Shown here: positions 1-7,041 of the stretch, piece after piece
Position numbering within the stretch: the first letter of the stretch is position 1
Layout: each line of letters starts with the position of its first letter
DNA from: CAIMZW01 sp037133095
GTDB taxonomy: Bacteria; Actinomycetota; Actinomycetes; Nanopelagicales; Nanopelagicaceae
Direction of reading: 5' to 3'
Assembly (NCBI GenBank): GCA_037133095.1
Contig: JBAXOT010000021.1
Coordinates: 1-32,657 of the forward strand
Length of the DNA: 32,657 nt
Translations under genes and position numbers: made by a program
The notes under the pieces: model-generated
Databases searched by the model: none
Told to the model about the DNA's origin: nothing
Seen by the model: only the letters and a program-made list of their open reading frames with translations

Positions 1-32
1 CATGCTCTTATGCGTAAGGTAAACAAAATAAA

Positions 33-393
33 GAAGAGTCGCCCTATAAGCCGGATCCTGTCCCTCGCTTTCGCGAATGGATCACCATCCATCTAGTTCT
101 GCAATTGCTTGCAGAATCAAGCAACCTACCTGATGACTCGAACGAGCAGTTCTCAAGCGCCATCTTTTTGGTCTTGCTCCAGGTGGGGTTTACCTAGCCA
201 TCTATGTCACCATAAATGCTGGTGGTCTCTTACACCACCGTTTCACCCTTACCTCATCTTGCGATGCGGCGGTCTAATTTCTGTGGCACTGATCCCGCGG
301 GTCACCCCGGGTGGGCGTTACCCACCACCTTGCTCTCTGGAGTCCGGACTTTCCTCGGCACTTTCGTAACGCGGTGATCCAGGCGACTCTTCC
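33..393 (-). ncRNA. rnpB: RNase P RNA, bacterial class A
   Basis: This is the catalytic RNA of RNase P, which trims the 5' leader of precursor tRNAs. Read on the minus strand it carries the universal 5' core GAGGAAAGTCCGGACTCC (rc of 339-356) and the 3' core CCGGCTTATAGGGC near 42-56. The limits are set by helix P1: GAAGAGTCGCC at the 5' end (rc of about 382-392) pairs perfectly with GGCGACTCTTC at the 3' end (rc of 33-43). A short U-rich stretch follows the 3' end (rc of about 20-33), consistent with termination there. At about 360 nt it is a normal length for class A. Exact ends are uncertain by a few bases. Short reading frames inside it are not genes. Confidence 0.96.
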
Positions 394-420
394 TTGAGGT
401 AAAGGGTACCCTGCGCCACG

Positions 421-1074
421 ATGTTGATTTTATTGCCGCCAAGCGAGAAGAAGGTCCAATCTCAGAGTGGACCCGCTCTTGACCTTGACTCACTATCTTT
501 TTCGAAAGAGTTAAGGAAAGCACGAACGGCTTTACTCCGCGAACACCGTTCTATTTTGCAGCAATCAACAGATGCAGCGATAAACGTCTATGCGGGGGTT
601 CTCTTTCAAGCTCTCGATTGGAAAACTCTGGACACGAAATCGCAGGCGTTTGGCAAGGATAGGGTTCTCATCTCCTCAGCCCTTTTTGGACTCCTGTGGC
701 CGCTTGATTCAATCCCGGCGTACAAACTCAAAATGCAACCTTCGATATGGAAACTCCCAGTATCCAAGGCTCTAATCCCTTATGAAGAGAATCTCGTCAT
801 CGATTGTCGATCTTCGTCATATGCCGCAACTTGGACTCCGCCGAAGGCGAATACGGTTTTGATAAAAGTTTTCGAGGAGCGCAATGGCGTTAAACAAGTA
901 ATCACTCACATGGCGAAGAAAACCAGAGGTGAGGTGGTTCGTACGCTCCTGTTAGAGAATCAGGACCTTCGCGATCCAAGAGAAATCCTCGAAATATTCA
1001 GAAAAGAATATAAATGTGAACTGGTTGAACCTACTGCATCGAAAAGCTGGCAACTGGAAATAATCGCGAACTAA
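421..1074 (+). CDS. yaaA: Peroxide stress protein YaaA (DUF328/UPF0246)
   Basis: This 217-residue protein belongs to the YaaA family. In E. coli YaaA limits free iron and so reduces Fenton damage during peroxide stress; its biochemical activity is less well defined. The N-terminus MLILLPPSEKK is the family hallmark, and RVLISSALFGLLWPLDSIPAYKLKM (split here as RVLISSALFGLLWPLD and SIPAYKLKM) and VITHMAKKTRGEVVR are further conserved blocks. Length is slightly below the usual 240-260. The ATG lies only about 28 bases from the 5' end of the divergent RNase P RNA. The stop overlaps the stop region of the convergent RNase H/phosphatase gene by 4 bases. An AhpE peroxiredoxin sits 2 kb away, but there is no sign that the two are co-transcribed. 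Confidence 0.9.
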   Translation: MLILLPPSEKKVQSQSGPALDLDSLSFSKELRKARTALLREHRSILQQSTDAAINVYAGVLFQALDWKTLDTKSQAFGKDRVLISSALFGLLWPLDSIPAYKLKMQPSIWKLPVSKALIPYEENLVIDCRSSSYAATWTPPKANTVLIKVFEERNGVKQVITHMAKKTRGEVVRTLLLENQDLRDPREILEIFRKEYKCELVEPTASKSWQLEIIAN

Positions 1075-2147
1075 GGAAGTTCGCTCATACTGAACATTGC
1101 CATCAAGCCATCTGAAGGCCAAATTTTAATCGTCGTGATACTTGCGGGCGCGATGTCCACATGAAAAATACTCTCAATTCGCGTTGACAGAGCGACACAA
1201 ACTGCGCCTTTGATGACCACGTTATGCGTAACCACTGCAATCTTTTCACCAGGATGCTCATCTGCCAGTCTTAGTAGGGCTACGCCGGCACGCGCTGAAG
1301 TTGCCGCATACGATTCGCCACCACCTTGTCGATAAGAAGCATCAGCAACCCATCGCCGAAATTCATCTGGATATTTTTCTTCTACCTCAAGTGGAGTCAA
1401 CCCATCCCATTTGCCAAAAGATGCTTCTCGCCAATCCTCATCAATGAGTGGTGTGAGCGAAACGAAGTGCGAGATTTCTTCCGCCGTTTCCTGTGTTCGC
1501 TGCAGCGGCGAGACGTAGAGCGCGACTGGTTTTCTGGTCGCGAGAAGAGCCCCGACCGCACGAGCCTGCTCGCGTCCACGTTCGGTGAGCGAAGGATTGC
1601 TGCCATCGGAACCAGAGAAACGTCGTTCCGGTGTTAACGGAGTTTCGCCGTGGCGGATGAGATAAATAGTTGTCGGAACCTCAGGGGCGAGCATTCGCGA
1701 GTGGAGAAAATTCTTTTGTACGTATTCCTCCGTTGCAGGCGTGGCAATTTCGCCATCGAGGGCTTTATTTACCAATCGATCAGCATGTGAATTCTGATCA
1801 CGAGGAATCCAGGAAAATTTAATCAATGACATCGGATGAATAGTTCGTGCGTGGGACGCTAGTGAGCGCATATCCGGATGTTTGACCTGCCAGCGACCTG
1901 ACATTTGTTCGACAACTAATTTCGAATCCATCTTCACATGGATCATCGCCTCTGGATCTATTTCATGCGCGGCGGTTAATCCCGCGATTAATCCACGATA
2001 TTCAGCGACATTGTTCGATGCGATACCGATGGCTTCCCAGATTTCAGCCAGGACATGATCGCCCTCGTAAACGACCGCGCCGAATGCGGCTGGGCCGGGG
2101 TTTCCACGCGAACCGCCATCGGCTGTGACGACAAAGGATCGAGCCAT
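1071..2147 (-). CDS. rnhC: Bifunctional RNase HI / histidine phosphatase (Rv2228c-like)
   Basis: This 358-residue two-domain protein is typical of actinobacteria. Residues about 1-135 form an RNase HI domain that cuts RNA in RNA:DNA hybrids. Its acidic residues are visible: Asp in TADGGSRGNPG, Glu in NVAEYRGLI, Asp in KMDSKLVV and Asp in SHADRL. Residues about 160-358 are a histidine phosphatase (CobC/phosphoglycerate-mutase type) with IYLIRHGET, SPLQRTQETA, the WREASFGKWDG block and the second histidine in VVTHNVVIKG. The ATG at 2147 (MARSFVV) is preferred over one 39 bases upstream because it begins 2 bases after the stop of the preceding zinc-ribbon gene and starts directly at the RNase H fold. 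Together the two genes form an operon, as Rv2229c-Rv2228c do in Mycobacterium. Gene symbol follows mycobacterial use. Confidence 0.93.
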   Translation of the reverse strand: MARSFVVTADGGSRGNPGPAAFGAVVYEGDHVLAEIWEAIGIASNNVAEYRGLIAGLTAAHEIDPEAMIHVKMDSKLVVEQMSGRWQVKHPDMRSLASHARTIHPMSLIKFSWIPRDQNSHADRLVNKALDGEIATPATEEYVQKNFLHSRMLAPEVPTTIYLIRHGETPLTPERRFSGSDGSNPSLTERGREQARAVGALLATRKPVALYVSPLQRTQETAEEISHFVSLTPLIDEDWREASFGKWDGLTPLEVEEKYPDEFRRWVADASYRQGGGESYAATSARAGVALLRLADEHPGEKIAVVTHNVVIKGAVCVALSTRIESIFHVDIAPASITTIKIWPSDGLMAMFSMSELP

Positions 2148-2149
2148 TG

Positions 2150-2875
2150 TTAGATGCGAACCAGAATTCGGCGACATTCCTCGCAACGCAAGACTTCCTC
2201 GACATCCAGGCTCTTAATGCGCTCGAGTTCAATGGCATTAATCGCCAGGTTACAGCCACCGCAATTGATACCAACCAAAAGAGCAGCACCGATGCCACCA
2301 CTGGAACTGCGAATCTTTTCGTAGAGTTCGACTAACGGGATATCAATCTTGGGCAGTAATGCGATGCGCTCATCTTTCTTCGCATTGAGTTCGAGTTCAA
2401 TCTCAGTGATGCCATTTTCCAAGCGCACGTTGAGTTCGAACTCCAATTTCTGCAATCCCACTTCGTCATTCTTTAACTCGTCGAACCGAGCCTTCACGCC
2501 GTCATGGCGCATCATGATTTCAAGTTCGGTATCTTCTAAATCTGCTTTTCGCTTGGTCAGTGTCGCGACCTCGTGCTGTAACTGTTCTAACTCCTTCGGC
2601 GAGGCGGTACCGGAAGCCAATCGAGCCTCGTCCTTTGCCATGCGATCGACAACCTGTTCCACATCGTTTTCACTGCGGCGAAGGTCAATCGCAACATCAG
2701 CCAATTCAGTCTCAATGACCGCCAACTCTTCGGCGGTTTTACTGAGCCGAAGATGGATCGCTGTGATCTGCTCGCGTTCCGGCAAAGCCTTGAGGCGGTT
2801 GGTCGCATGCAAAATGGCTGAATCAATAAGTTGCAGTTCGATGAGAAGTGACTGTTGGGCAACTGGAGCCTTCAA
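2150..2875 (-). CDS. C4-type zinc-ribbon coiled-coil protein (DUF164/CdsZ-like)
   Basis: A 241-residue protein with a long helical coiled coil (residues about 10-185, rich in Glu, Leu and Lys) and a C-terminal zinc ribbon. The ribbon is CGGC followed about 20 residues later by CEEC, four cysteines that should bind one zinc. It corresponds to Rv2229c of Mycobacterium, which likewise lies directly upstream of the RNase H/phosphatase gene. The family is thought to bind nucleic acid or the translation machinery, but its exact role is not settled. It ends 2 bases before the rnhC start, so the two are almost certainly co-transcribed and translationally coupled. The tRNA-Val gene lies just upstream on the same strand. 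Confidence 0.9.
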   Translation of the reverse strand: MKAPVAQQSLLIELQLIDSAILHATNRLKALPEREQITAIHLRLSKTAEELAVIETELADVAIDLRRSENDVEQVVDRMAKDEARLASGTASPKELEQLQHEVATLTKRKADLEDTELEIMMRHDGVKARFDELKNDEVGLQKLEFELNVRLENGITEIELELNAKKDERIALLPKIDIPLVELYEKIRSSSGGIGAALLVGINCGGCNLAINAIELERIKSLDVEEVLRCEECRRILVRI

Positions 2876-2901
2876 AGCCGCTCCTTCCCATCATCGTTGC
2901 G

Positions 2902-2976
2902 TGGTGGGCGCTGAGGGGTTCGAACCCCCGACATCCTCGGTGTAAACGAGGCGCTCTACCGCTGAGCTAAGCACCC
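2902..2976 (-). tRNA. tRNA-Val, anticodon TAC
   Basis: The minus strand folds as a complete cloverleaf. Acceptor strand GGGTGCT pairs with AGCGCCC (one G-U pair). The D arm is GCTCAGCGGTAGAGC, the anticodon arm CTCGTTTACACCGAG carries anticodon TAC, and the T arm GGGGGTTCGAACCCC is perfect. The CCA end is encoded (ACCA at 2902-2905 in reverse complement). The anticodon reads GUA/GUG valine codons. Confidence 0.97.
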
Positions 2977-3013
2977 AAACTGTGTTCTGAACTTGTTCTT
3001 ACTCCTTGCGAGC

Positions 3014-3041
3014 GCCCCACTCTACGCAAAGTGAGTGGGGC
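3014..3041 (-). terminator. Strong hairpin downstream of the peroxiredoxin gene
   Basis: A perfect 9-bp stem, GCCCCACTC with GAGTGGGGC, encloses a 10-base loop and lies 25 bases past the ahpE stop. The minus-strand transcript has no U-run after the stem, so it is a plausible terminator or mRNA 3' protector rather than a textbook intrinsic terminator. A run of five A precedes it on that strand as T's in the template. Confidence 0.5.
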
Positions 3042-3066
3042 ACGCAAAAATCTGTCCGATTTGGAC

Positions 3067-3525
3067 TTAGAGTGCAGCGAGCGCGGCTTTGTAATCTTCT
3101 AGGCTGCGAGCCTGGCCGAGACCGTTGACAACTTCCCAACGAATAATGCCTTCTTTATCAATCACAAAAGTGCCTCGAATTGCACATCCGCGATCTTCAT
3201 CAAAAATCCCATATGCCTTTGCAGTTGCACCATGAGGCCAAAAGTCGGAGAGGACGGGAAATTCATACCCTTCACGCTCGGCAAATACTTTTTGCGAAAA
3301 GACGGTGTCCGCAGATACGGCGAGCAGTTGTACGTCGTCATTCTGGAAGGCGCTGAGGTCATCGCGCATCGAACATAGTTCGCCGGTGCAAGTTCCGGAG
3401 AATGCAAACGGGTAAAAGAGGAGAACTACGTTCTTCGCACCCTTAAAGGAAGAGAGCGTAACGACTTGCCCGTGTTGATCTTTGAGCGCAAAATCTGGAG
3501 CGATGGAGCCAACTTCTACGGCCAT
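3067..3525 (-). CDS. ahpE: AhpE-type 1-Cys peroxiredoxin
   Basis: This 152-residue cytosolic thiol peroxidase reduces hydrogen peroxide, organic peroxides and peroxynitrite. The peroxiredoxin signature PxxxT/SxxC is present as P39-F-A-F-S43-G-T-C46, with Cys46 as the peroxidatic cysteine, and the FYPFAFSGTCTGELC block is very close to mycobacterial AhpE (Rv2238c). A second cysteine at 51 also matches AhpE-type proteins. The conserved resolving Arg region appears near CAIRGTFVIDKEG. The gene lies 102 bases downstream of the DUF3052 gene on the same strand and close to aceE, the same arrangement as Rv2238c-Rv2239c-Rv2241. A hairpin at 3014-3041 probably ends the transcript. Confidence 0.93.
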   Translation of the reverse strand: MAVEVGSIAPDFALKDQHGQVVTLSSFKGAKNVVLLFYPFAFSGTCTGELCSMRDDLSAFQNDDVQLLAVSADTVFSQKVFAEREGYEFPVLSDFWPHGATAKAYGIFDEDRGCAIRGTFVIDKEGIIRWEVVNGLGQARSLEDYKAALAAL

Positions 3526-3627
3526 GGGAAATGCCTTTCTAGAACGAGATATCCGCTTGCGGATGAGGTGAATAAGGGCAATCTTATAGAAAATGAGAGC
3601 CGGGCTCAGACCGGGATAAGTGACTCG

Positions 3628-4041
3628 CTATTTGCGACTCGCCTTTCGGGCGACCAGCTTGGTGGCCGTCCAATCCGGAGCACAGGAGAACGAACTGGTT
3701 TGAGAAAGTCCCGCCGTTGGGGCTGAATCTTGAATATCGCTCGGTTCTACATGTCCCGCTCGCCCCGATTTTGGGGTGAGAACCCAAATGGCGCCCTCAT
3801 CGGTCAAATAGGTAAGACCGTCGACTAACTCATCGACTAGATCGCCGTCGTCCTCGCGCCACCAGATAATGACGGCATCGACCACTTCCGAGGCTTTGCC
3901 AGCCAGGAGTTCGGTCCCAGTTGCCGCAGCAATAGCCTGATGCAGGTTCAGGTCCGAATCAGGTCCCCTACCAACTTCAAGTACCAATTGTCCGACTTTG
4001 ATTCCCATGCGGGTGACCGCATTTACTACGCCTGAATCCAC
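3628..4041 (-). CDS. DUF3052 family protein (Rv2239c-like)
   Basis: A small actinobacterial protein of unknown function, recognised by AVIIWWREDDGDLVDELVD, GAIWVLTPKSGRAGHV and the APTAGLSQTSS block near the C-terminus. These match the DUF3052 family, whose mycobacterial member Rv2239c also sits between ahpE and the aceE region. I place the start at GTG 4041 (137 residues) because family members have only about a dozen residues before the conserved (R)xGIxxxQxV segment. An ATG at 4158 would add 39 residues with no family character, and an ATG at 4008 would cut into the conserved segment. The start is therefore uncertain. No membrane segment or signal peptide is seen. Confidence 0.82.
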   Translation of the reverse strand: MDSGVVNAVTRMGIKVGQLVLEVGRGPDSDLNLHQAIAAATGTELLAGKASEVVDAVIIWWREDDGDLVDELVDGLTYLTDEGAIWVLTPKSGRAGHVEPSDIQDSAPTAGLSQTSSFSCAPDWTATKLVARKASRK

Positions 4042-4263
4042 GCCCCTAGTCCACCGAACCTTCAGGCTAGGCGCAAGCCCATTTGGCGAGATTTTTGTAA
4101 ATATTGGGTGACGAAATGGTCGGCTACCGAGCAGTAAATATTCGCTTCCGAAGGGCAAATCTTCGCCAAAAGCGGAAAGCGAATTGCTGGCGCTTTCCTA
4201 GTAGATTATCGCCCGAAGTGTGCTCATCGTTGAGCGACGCCTCCTTGTGTTGTGGCCACAGTT

Positions 4264-4284
4264 ATCGACGGCAATTTGGTCGAT
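4264..4284. promoter_or_regulatory. Inverted repeat upstream of aceE (candidate operator)
   Basis: ATCGAC and GTCGAT form perfect 6-bp arms around a 9-base spacer, centred about 47 bases before the aceE ATG. A perfect 10-bp palindrome TGTGGCCACA lies at 4251-4260 just upstream. Position and symmetry suit a transcription factor site, but no known consensus is matched and function is inference. Confidence 0.3.
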
Positions 4285-4320
4285 TGCTCACAACTTTGAG
4301 GAAATAGGAAAGATAGGTAT

Positions 4321-7041
4321 ATGAGCCCGAACTCTGAGAACCCCAACCACCTCATCGATCAATTGATCGATAGTGATCCAAATGAAACCGCTGAATGGCG
4401 AGAATCATTTGATGCCGTTCTAAAGAATGCTGGTCCAGTTCGCGCACGTTATTTAATGCTCAATCTTCTTAATCACGCACATGGAAAGAATTTAGGCGTC
4501 TCTGAACTTCGCGCAACCGACTACATCAACACCATCCCGCCAGCCAAAGAGCCGCAATTCCCGGGCGACGAGAAAATAGAACACCGCATCCGTGCATTTG
4601 CGCGCTGGAACGCCGCAATTATGGTTCACCGGGCCCAGCGCCCAGGCATTGGTGTTGGCGGACATATCTCTTCCTTTGCTTCCTCCGCCTCACTTTACGA
4701 AGTCGGGTTTAATCATTTCTTCCGTGGTCAAGACCACCCCGGTGGTGGCGATCAGATTTATTTCCAAGGTCACGCCAGCCCCGGCATGTATGCCCGCGCA
4801 TTTCTCGAAGGTCGTTTGACCGAACATCAGATGGATGGCTTCCGTCAGGAACTTTCCCACGAAGGTGGCGGACTCTCTTCCTACCCGCACCCACGTTTGA
4901 TGCCCGAGTTCTGGCAGTTCCCTACCGTTTCGATGGGTATTGGACCACTGAACGCGATTTATCAGGCGCGATTTAATCGTTATCTTCATGGACGTGGCAT
5001 CAAAGACACGAGTCAGCAAAATGTTTGGGCATTTCTTGGTGACGGTGAAATGGATGAGCCAGAATCCGTGGGAGCAATCAGCCTGGCTGCTCGTGAAGGT
5101 TTAGATAATCTCACCTTCGTTATTAACTGCAACCTGCAGCGCCTCGATGGTCCAGTCCGAGGTAATGGAAAGATCATTCAAGAACTCGAATCCATCTTCC
5201 GTGGCGCCGGTTGGAATGTCATCAAAGTGGTTTGGGGCCGCGGTTGGGATTCCCTCATCGCCGCCGATCACGAAGGCGCACTCGTCGATCTCATGAACCA
5301 GACTAAAGATGGCGACTACCAGACGTTTAAGGCCGAGAGCGGCGCGTATGTGAAAGAGCACTTCTTTGGTCGGGATCCCCGAACCGCCGCCCTTGTTGCT
5401 GATTGGTCAGATGATCAAATTTGGGCGCTGCGACGTGGCGGTCATGATTATCGAAAGTTGTATGCCGCCTACAAGCAAGCCATGGAACATAATGGCCGGC
5501 CAACAGTTATTTTGGCCAAGACCGTTAAAGGCTGGACTTTGGGCTCGCACTTCGAAGGGCGAAACTCCACGCACCAGATGAAGAAGATGACGCATGAAGA
5601 TCTCATTCAATTCCGCGATCGTCTCCATATTCCGATTGCGGACGAATTGATTGATGCGAAGTTGCCACCGTATTACCACCCTGGTGTCGATTCGCCTGAA
5701 TACCAATACATGATGGAACGTCGTCGCGAACTGGGCGGTTCGATCCCTTCGCGACGCAAGATTTCACAGCCACTGCCCCAGCCACCAGAGAGCGCATACG
5801 AATCAGTCAAGCGCGGAACCGGCCAGCAAGAGATCGCCACCACCATGGCGTTTGTGCGCCTGCTCAAAGACCTCATTAAAGATCCTGAGATCGGCAAGCG
5901 TTTCGTTCCGATCATTCCTGATGAAGCTCGAACCTTCGGTATGGATTCACTCTTCCCATCGTTGAAGATTTACTCGCCTTTGGGCCAGACCTACACCTCG
6001 GTTGACCGCGAACTCATGCTCTCTTATAAGGAATCCACCTCCGGCGTGATTTTGCACGAGGGTATTAACGAAGCCGGTTCGGTTGCTTCATTTACAGCAG
6101 TCGGTTCTTCTTACTCCACTCACGATGAACCTATGATTCCGATTTACATCTTTTATTCGATGTTTGGCTTCCAACGAACTGGCGATGCATTTTGGGCAGC
6201 ATCAGATCAACTCGTTCGTGGCTTCGTCCTCGGCGCAACTGCAGGTCGAACCACTCTTAACGGTGAAGGACTGCAACACGAGGACGGGCATTCCCATCTC
6301 TTGGCTTCAACCAACCCAGGTGTTGTTGCATACGATCCTGCCTTCGGATACGAAGTTGGTCACATCGTTCGCGATGGATTGCGTCGAATGTACGGTGAAA
6401 ACAGTGAGAACATCTACTACTACATGACCGTCTATAACGAGCCATATGCCCAGCCTGCCGAACCGGAGAACCTCGATGTTGCAGGTTTACTGAAAGGCAT
6501 TTACCTCTACCAAAGGTCTGAAGCCAATGGCCGACGCCAGGTTCAATTACTTGCCTCAGGCGTTGGAGTTAACTGGGCACTTAAGGCTGCCAGATTGCTC
6601 GATGAAGAATGGGGTATCAGCGCCAATGTTTGGTCGGTGACCTCATGGAATGAACTCCGTCGCGATGGTCTGGAAACTGATCGCCACAACCTCCTCAATC
6701 CCAACGATCAACGATCTGCCTACATCACCGAAAAACTACGAGGCTTCGAAGGTCCAGTCATCGCAGTCAGCGACTTTATGCGCGCAGTTCAAGACCAAAT
6801 CGCACCCTGGGTGGAAAATGATTTCTTCTCGCTGGGGACTGATGGCTTTGGCCTTTCTGATACCCGCGGCGCACTCCGTCGTCACTTCAAGGTTGACGGC
6901 GAGTCCATCACGCTCGCAGCCTTGTCACGACTAACAAAAACCAGCGGTCTTGCACACAGTGTCATCGATGAGGCAATCAATAAATACTCGATCAATGATG
7001 TGATGGCAGCTGATCCCGGAAACACCGAGGGGTCTGGATGA
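4321..7041 (+). CDS. aceE: Pyruvate dehydrogenase E1 component, homodimeric
   Basis: A 906-residue thiamine-diphosphate enzyme that decarboxylates pyruvate and acetylates the E2 lipoyl domain, feeding acetyl-CoA into the TCA cycle. Length fits the single-chain (alpha2) E1 of proteobacteria and actinobacteria. The ThDP/Mg motif is GDGEMDEPES at residues 240-249, completed by NCNLQRLDGPVRGN near 269-282. Conserved blocks GGHISSFASSA, FRGQDHPGGGDQIYFQGH, LNGEGLQHEDGHSHL and YNEPYAQP are intact. The ATG at 4321 has a purine-rich leader (GAGGAAATAGGAAAGATAGG) rather than one compact Shine-Dalgarno site. The last codons overlap the glgE start (ATGA), so glgE and glgB should be co-expressed with it. 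Genes for E2 and E3 are not in this window. Confidence 0.97.
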   Translation: MSPNSENPNHLIDQLIDSDPNETAEWRESFDAVLKNAGPVRARYLMLNLLNHAHGKNLGVSELRATDYINTIPPAKEPQFPGDEKIEHRIRAFARWNAAIMVHRAQRPGIGVGGHISSFASSASLYEVGFNHFFRGQDHPGGGDQIYFQGHASPGMYARAFLEGRLTEHQMDGFRQELSHEGGGLSSYPHPRLMPEFWQFPTVSMGIGPLNAIYQARFNRYLHGRGIKDTSQQNVWAFLGDGEMDEPESVGAISLAAREGLDNLTFVINCNLQRLDGPVRGNGKIIQELESIFRGAGWNVIKVVWGRGWDSLIAADHEGALVDLMNQTKDGDYQTFKAESGAYVKEHFFGRDPRTAALVADWSDDQIWALRRGGHDYRKLYAAYKQAMEHNGRPTVILAKTVKGWTLGSHFEGRNSTHQMKKMTHEDLIQFRDRLHIPIADELIDAKLPPYYHPGVDSPEYQYMMERRRELGGSIPSRRKISQPLPQPPESAYESVKRGTGQQEIATTMAFVRLLKDLIKDPEIGKRFVPIIPDEARTFGMDSLFPSLKIYSPLGQTYTSVDRELMLSYKESTSGVILHEGINEAGSVASFTAVGSSYSTHDEPMIPIYIFYSMFGFQRTGDAFWAASDQLVRGFVLGATAGRTTLNGEGLQHEDGHSHLLASTNPGVVAYDPAFGYEVGHIVRDGLRRMYGENSENIYYYMTVYNEPYAQPAEPENLDVAGLLKGIYLYQRSEANGRRQVQLLASGVGVNWALKAARLLDEEWGISANVWSVTSWNELRRDGLETDRHNLLNPNDQRSAYITEKLRGFEGPVIAVSDFMRAVQDQIAPWVENDFFSLGTDGFGLSDTRGALRRHFKVDGESITLAALSRLTKTSGLAHSVIDEAINKYSINDVMAADPGNTEGSG
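4354..4371. repeat. Perfect 18-bp palindrome inside the aceE start region
   Basis: ATCGATCAATTGATCGAT is its own reverse complement. It lies 33 bases after the aceE ATG and encodes the Ile-Asp-Gln-Leu-Ile-Asp stretch. It shares the ATCGA half with the inverted repeat at 4264-4284. It could be an intragenic operator or an mRNA hairpin near the start codon, or may simply reflect the repeated LID amino-acid motif. Confidence 0.35.

Noticed and set aside
109..523. Open frames on both strands around the first 500 bases
   Set aside because: They lie within the RNase P RNA or antisense to yaaA and show no protein-like features.
2349..2945. 198-codon plus-strand frame, Ser-rich
   Set aside because: It is the antisense shadow of the coiled-coil zinc-ribbon gene and runs into the tRNA.
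4042..4158. Upstream extension of the DUF3052 protein to ATG 4158
   Set aside because: The extra 39 residues lack family similarity and occupy the probable promoter region.
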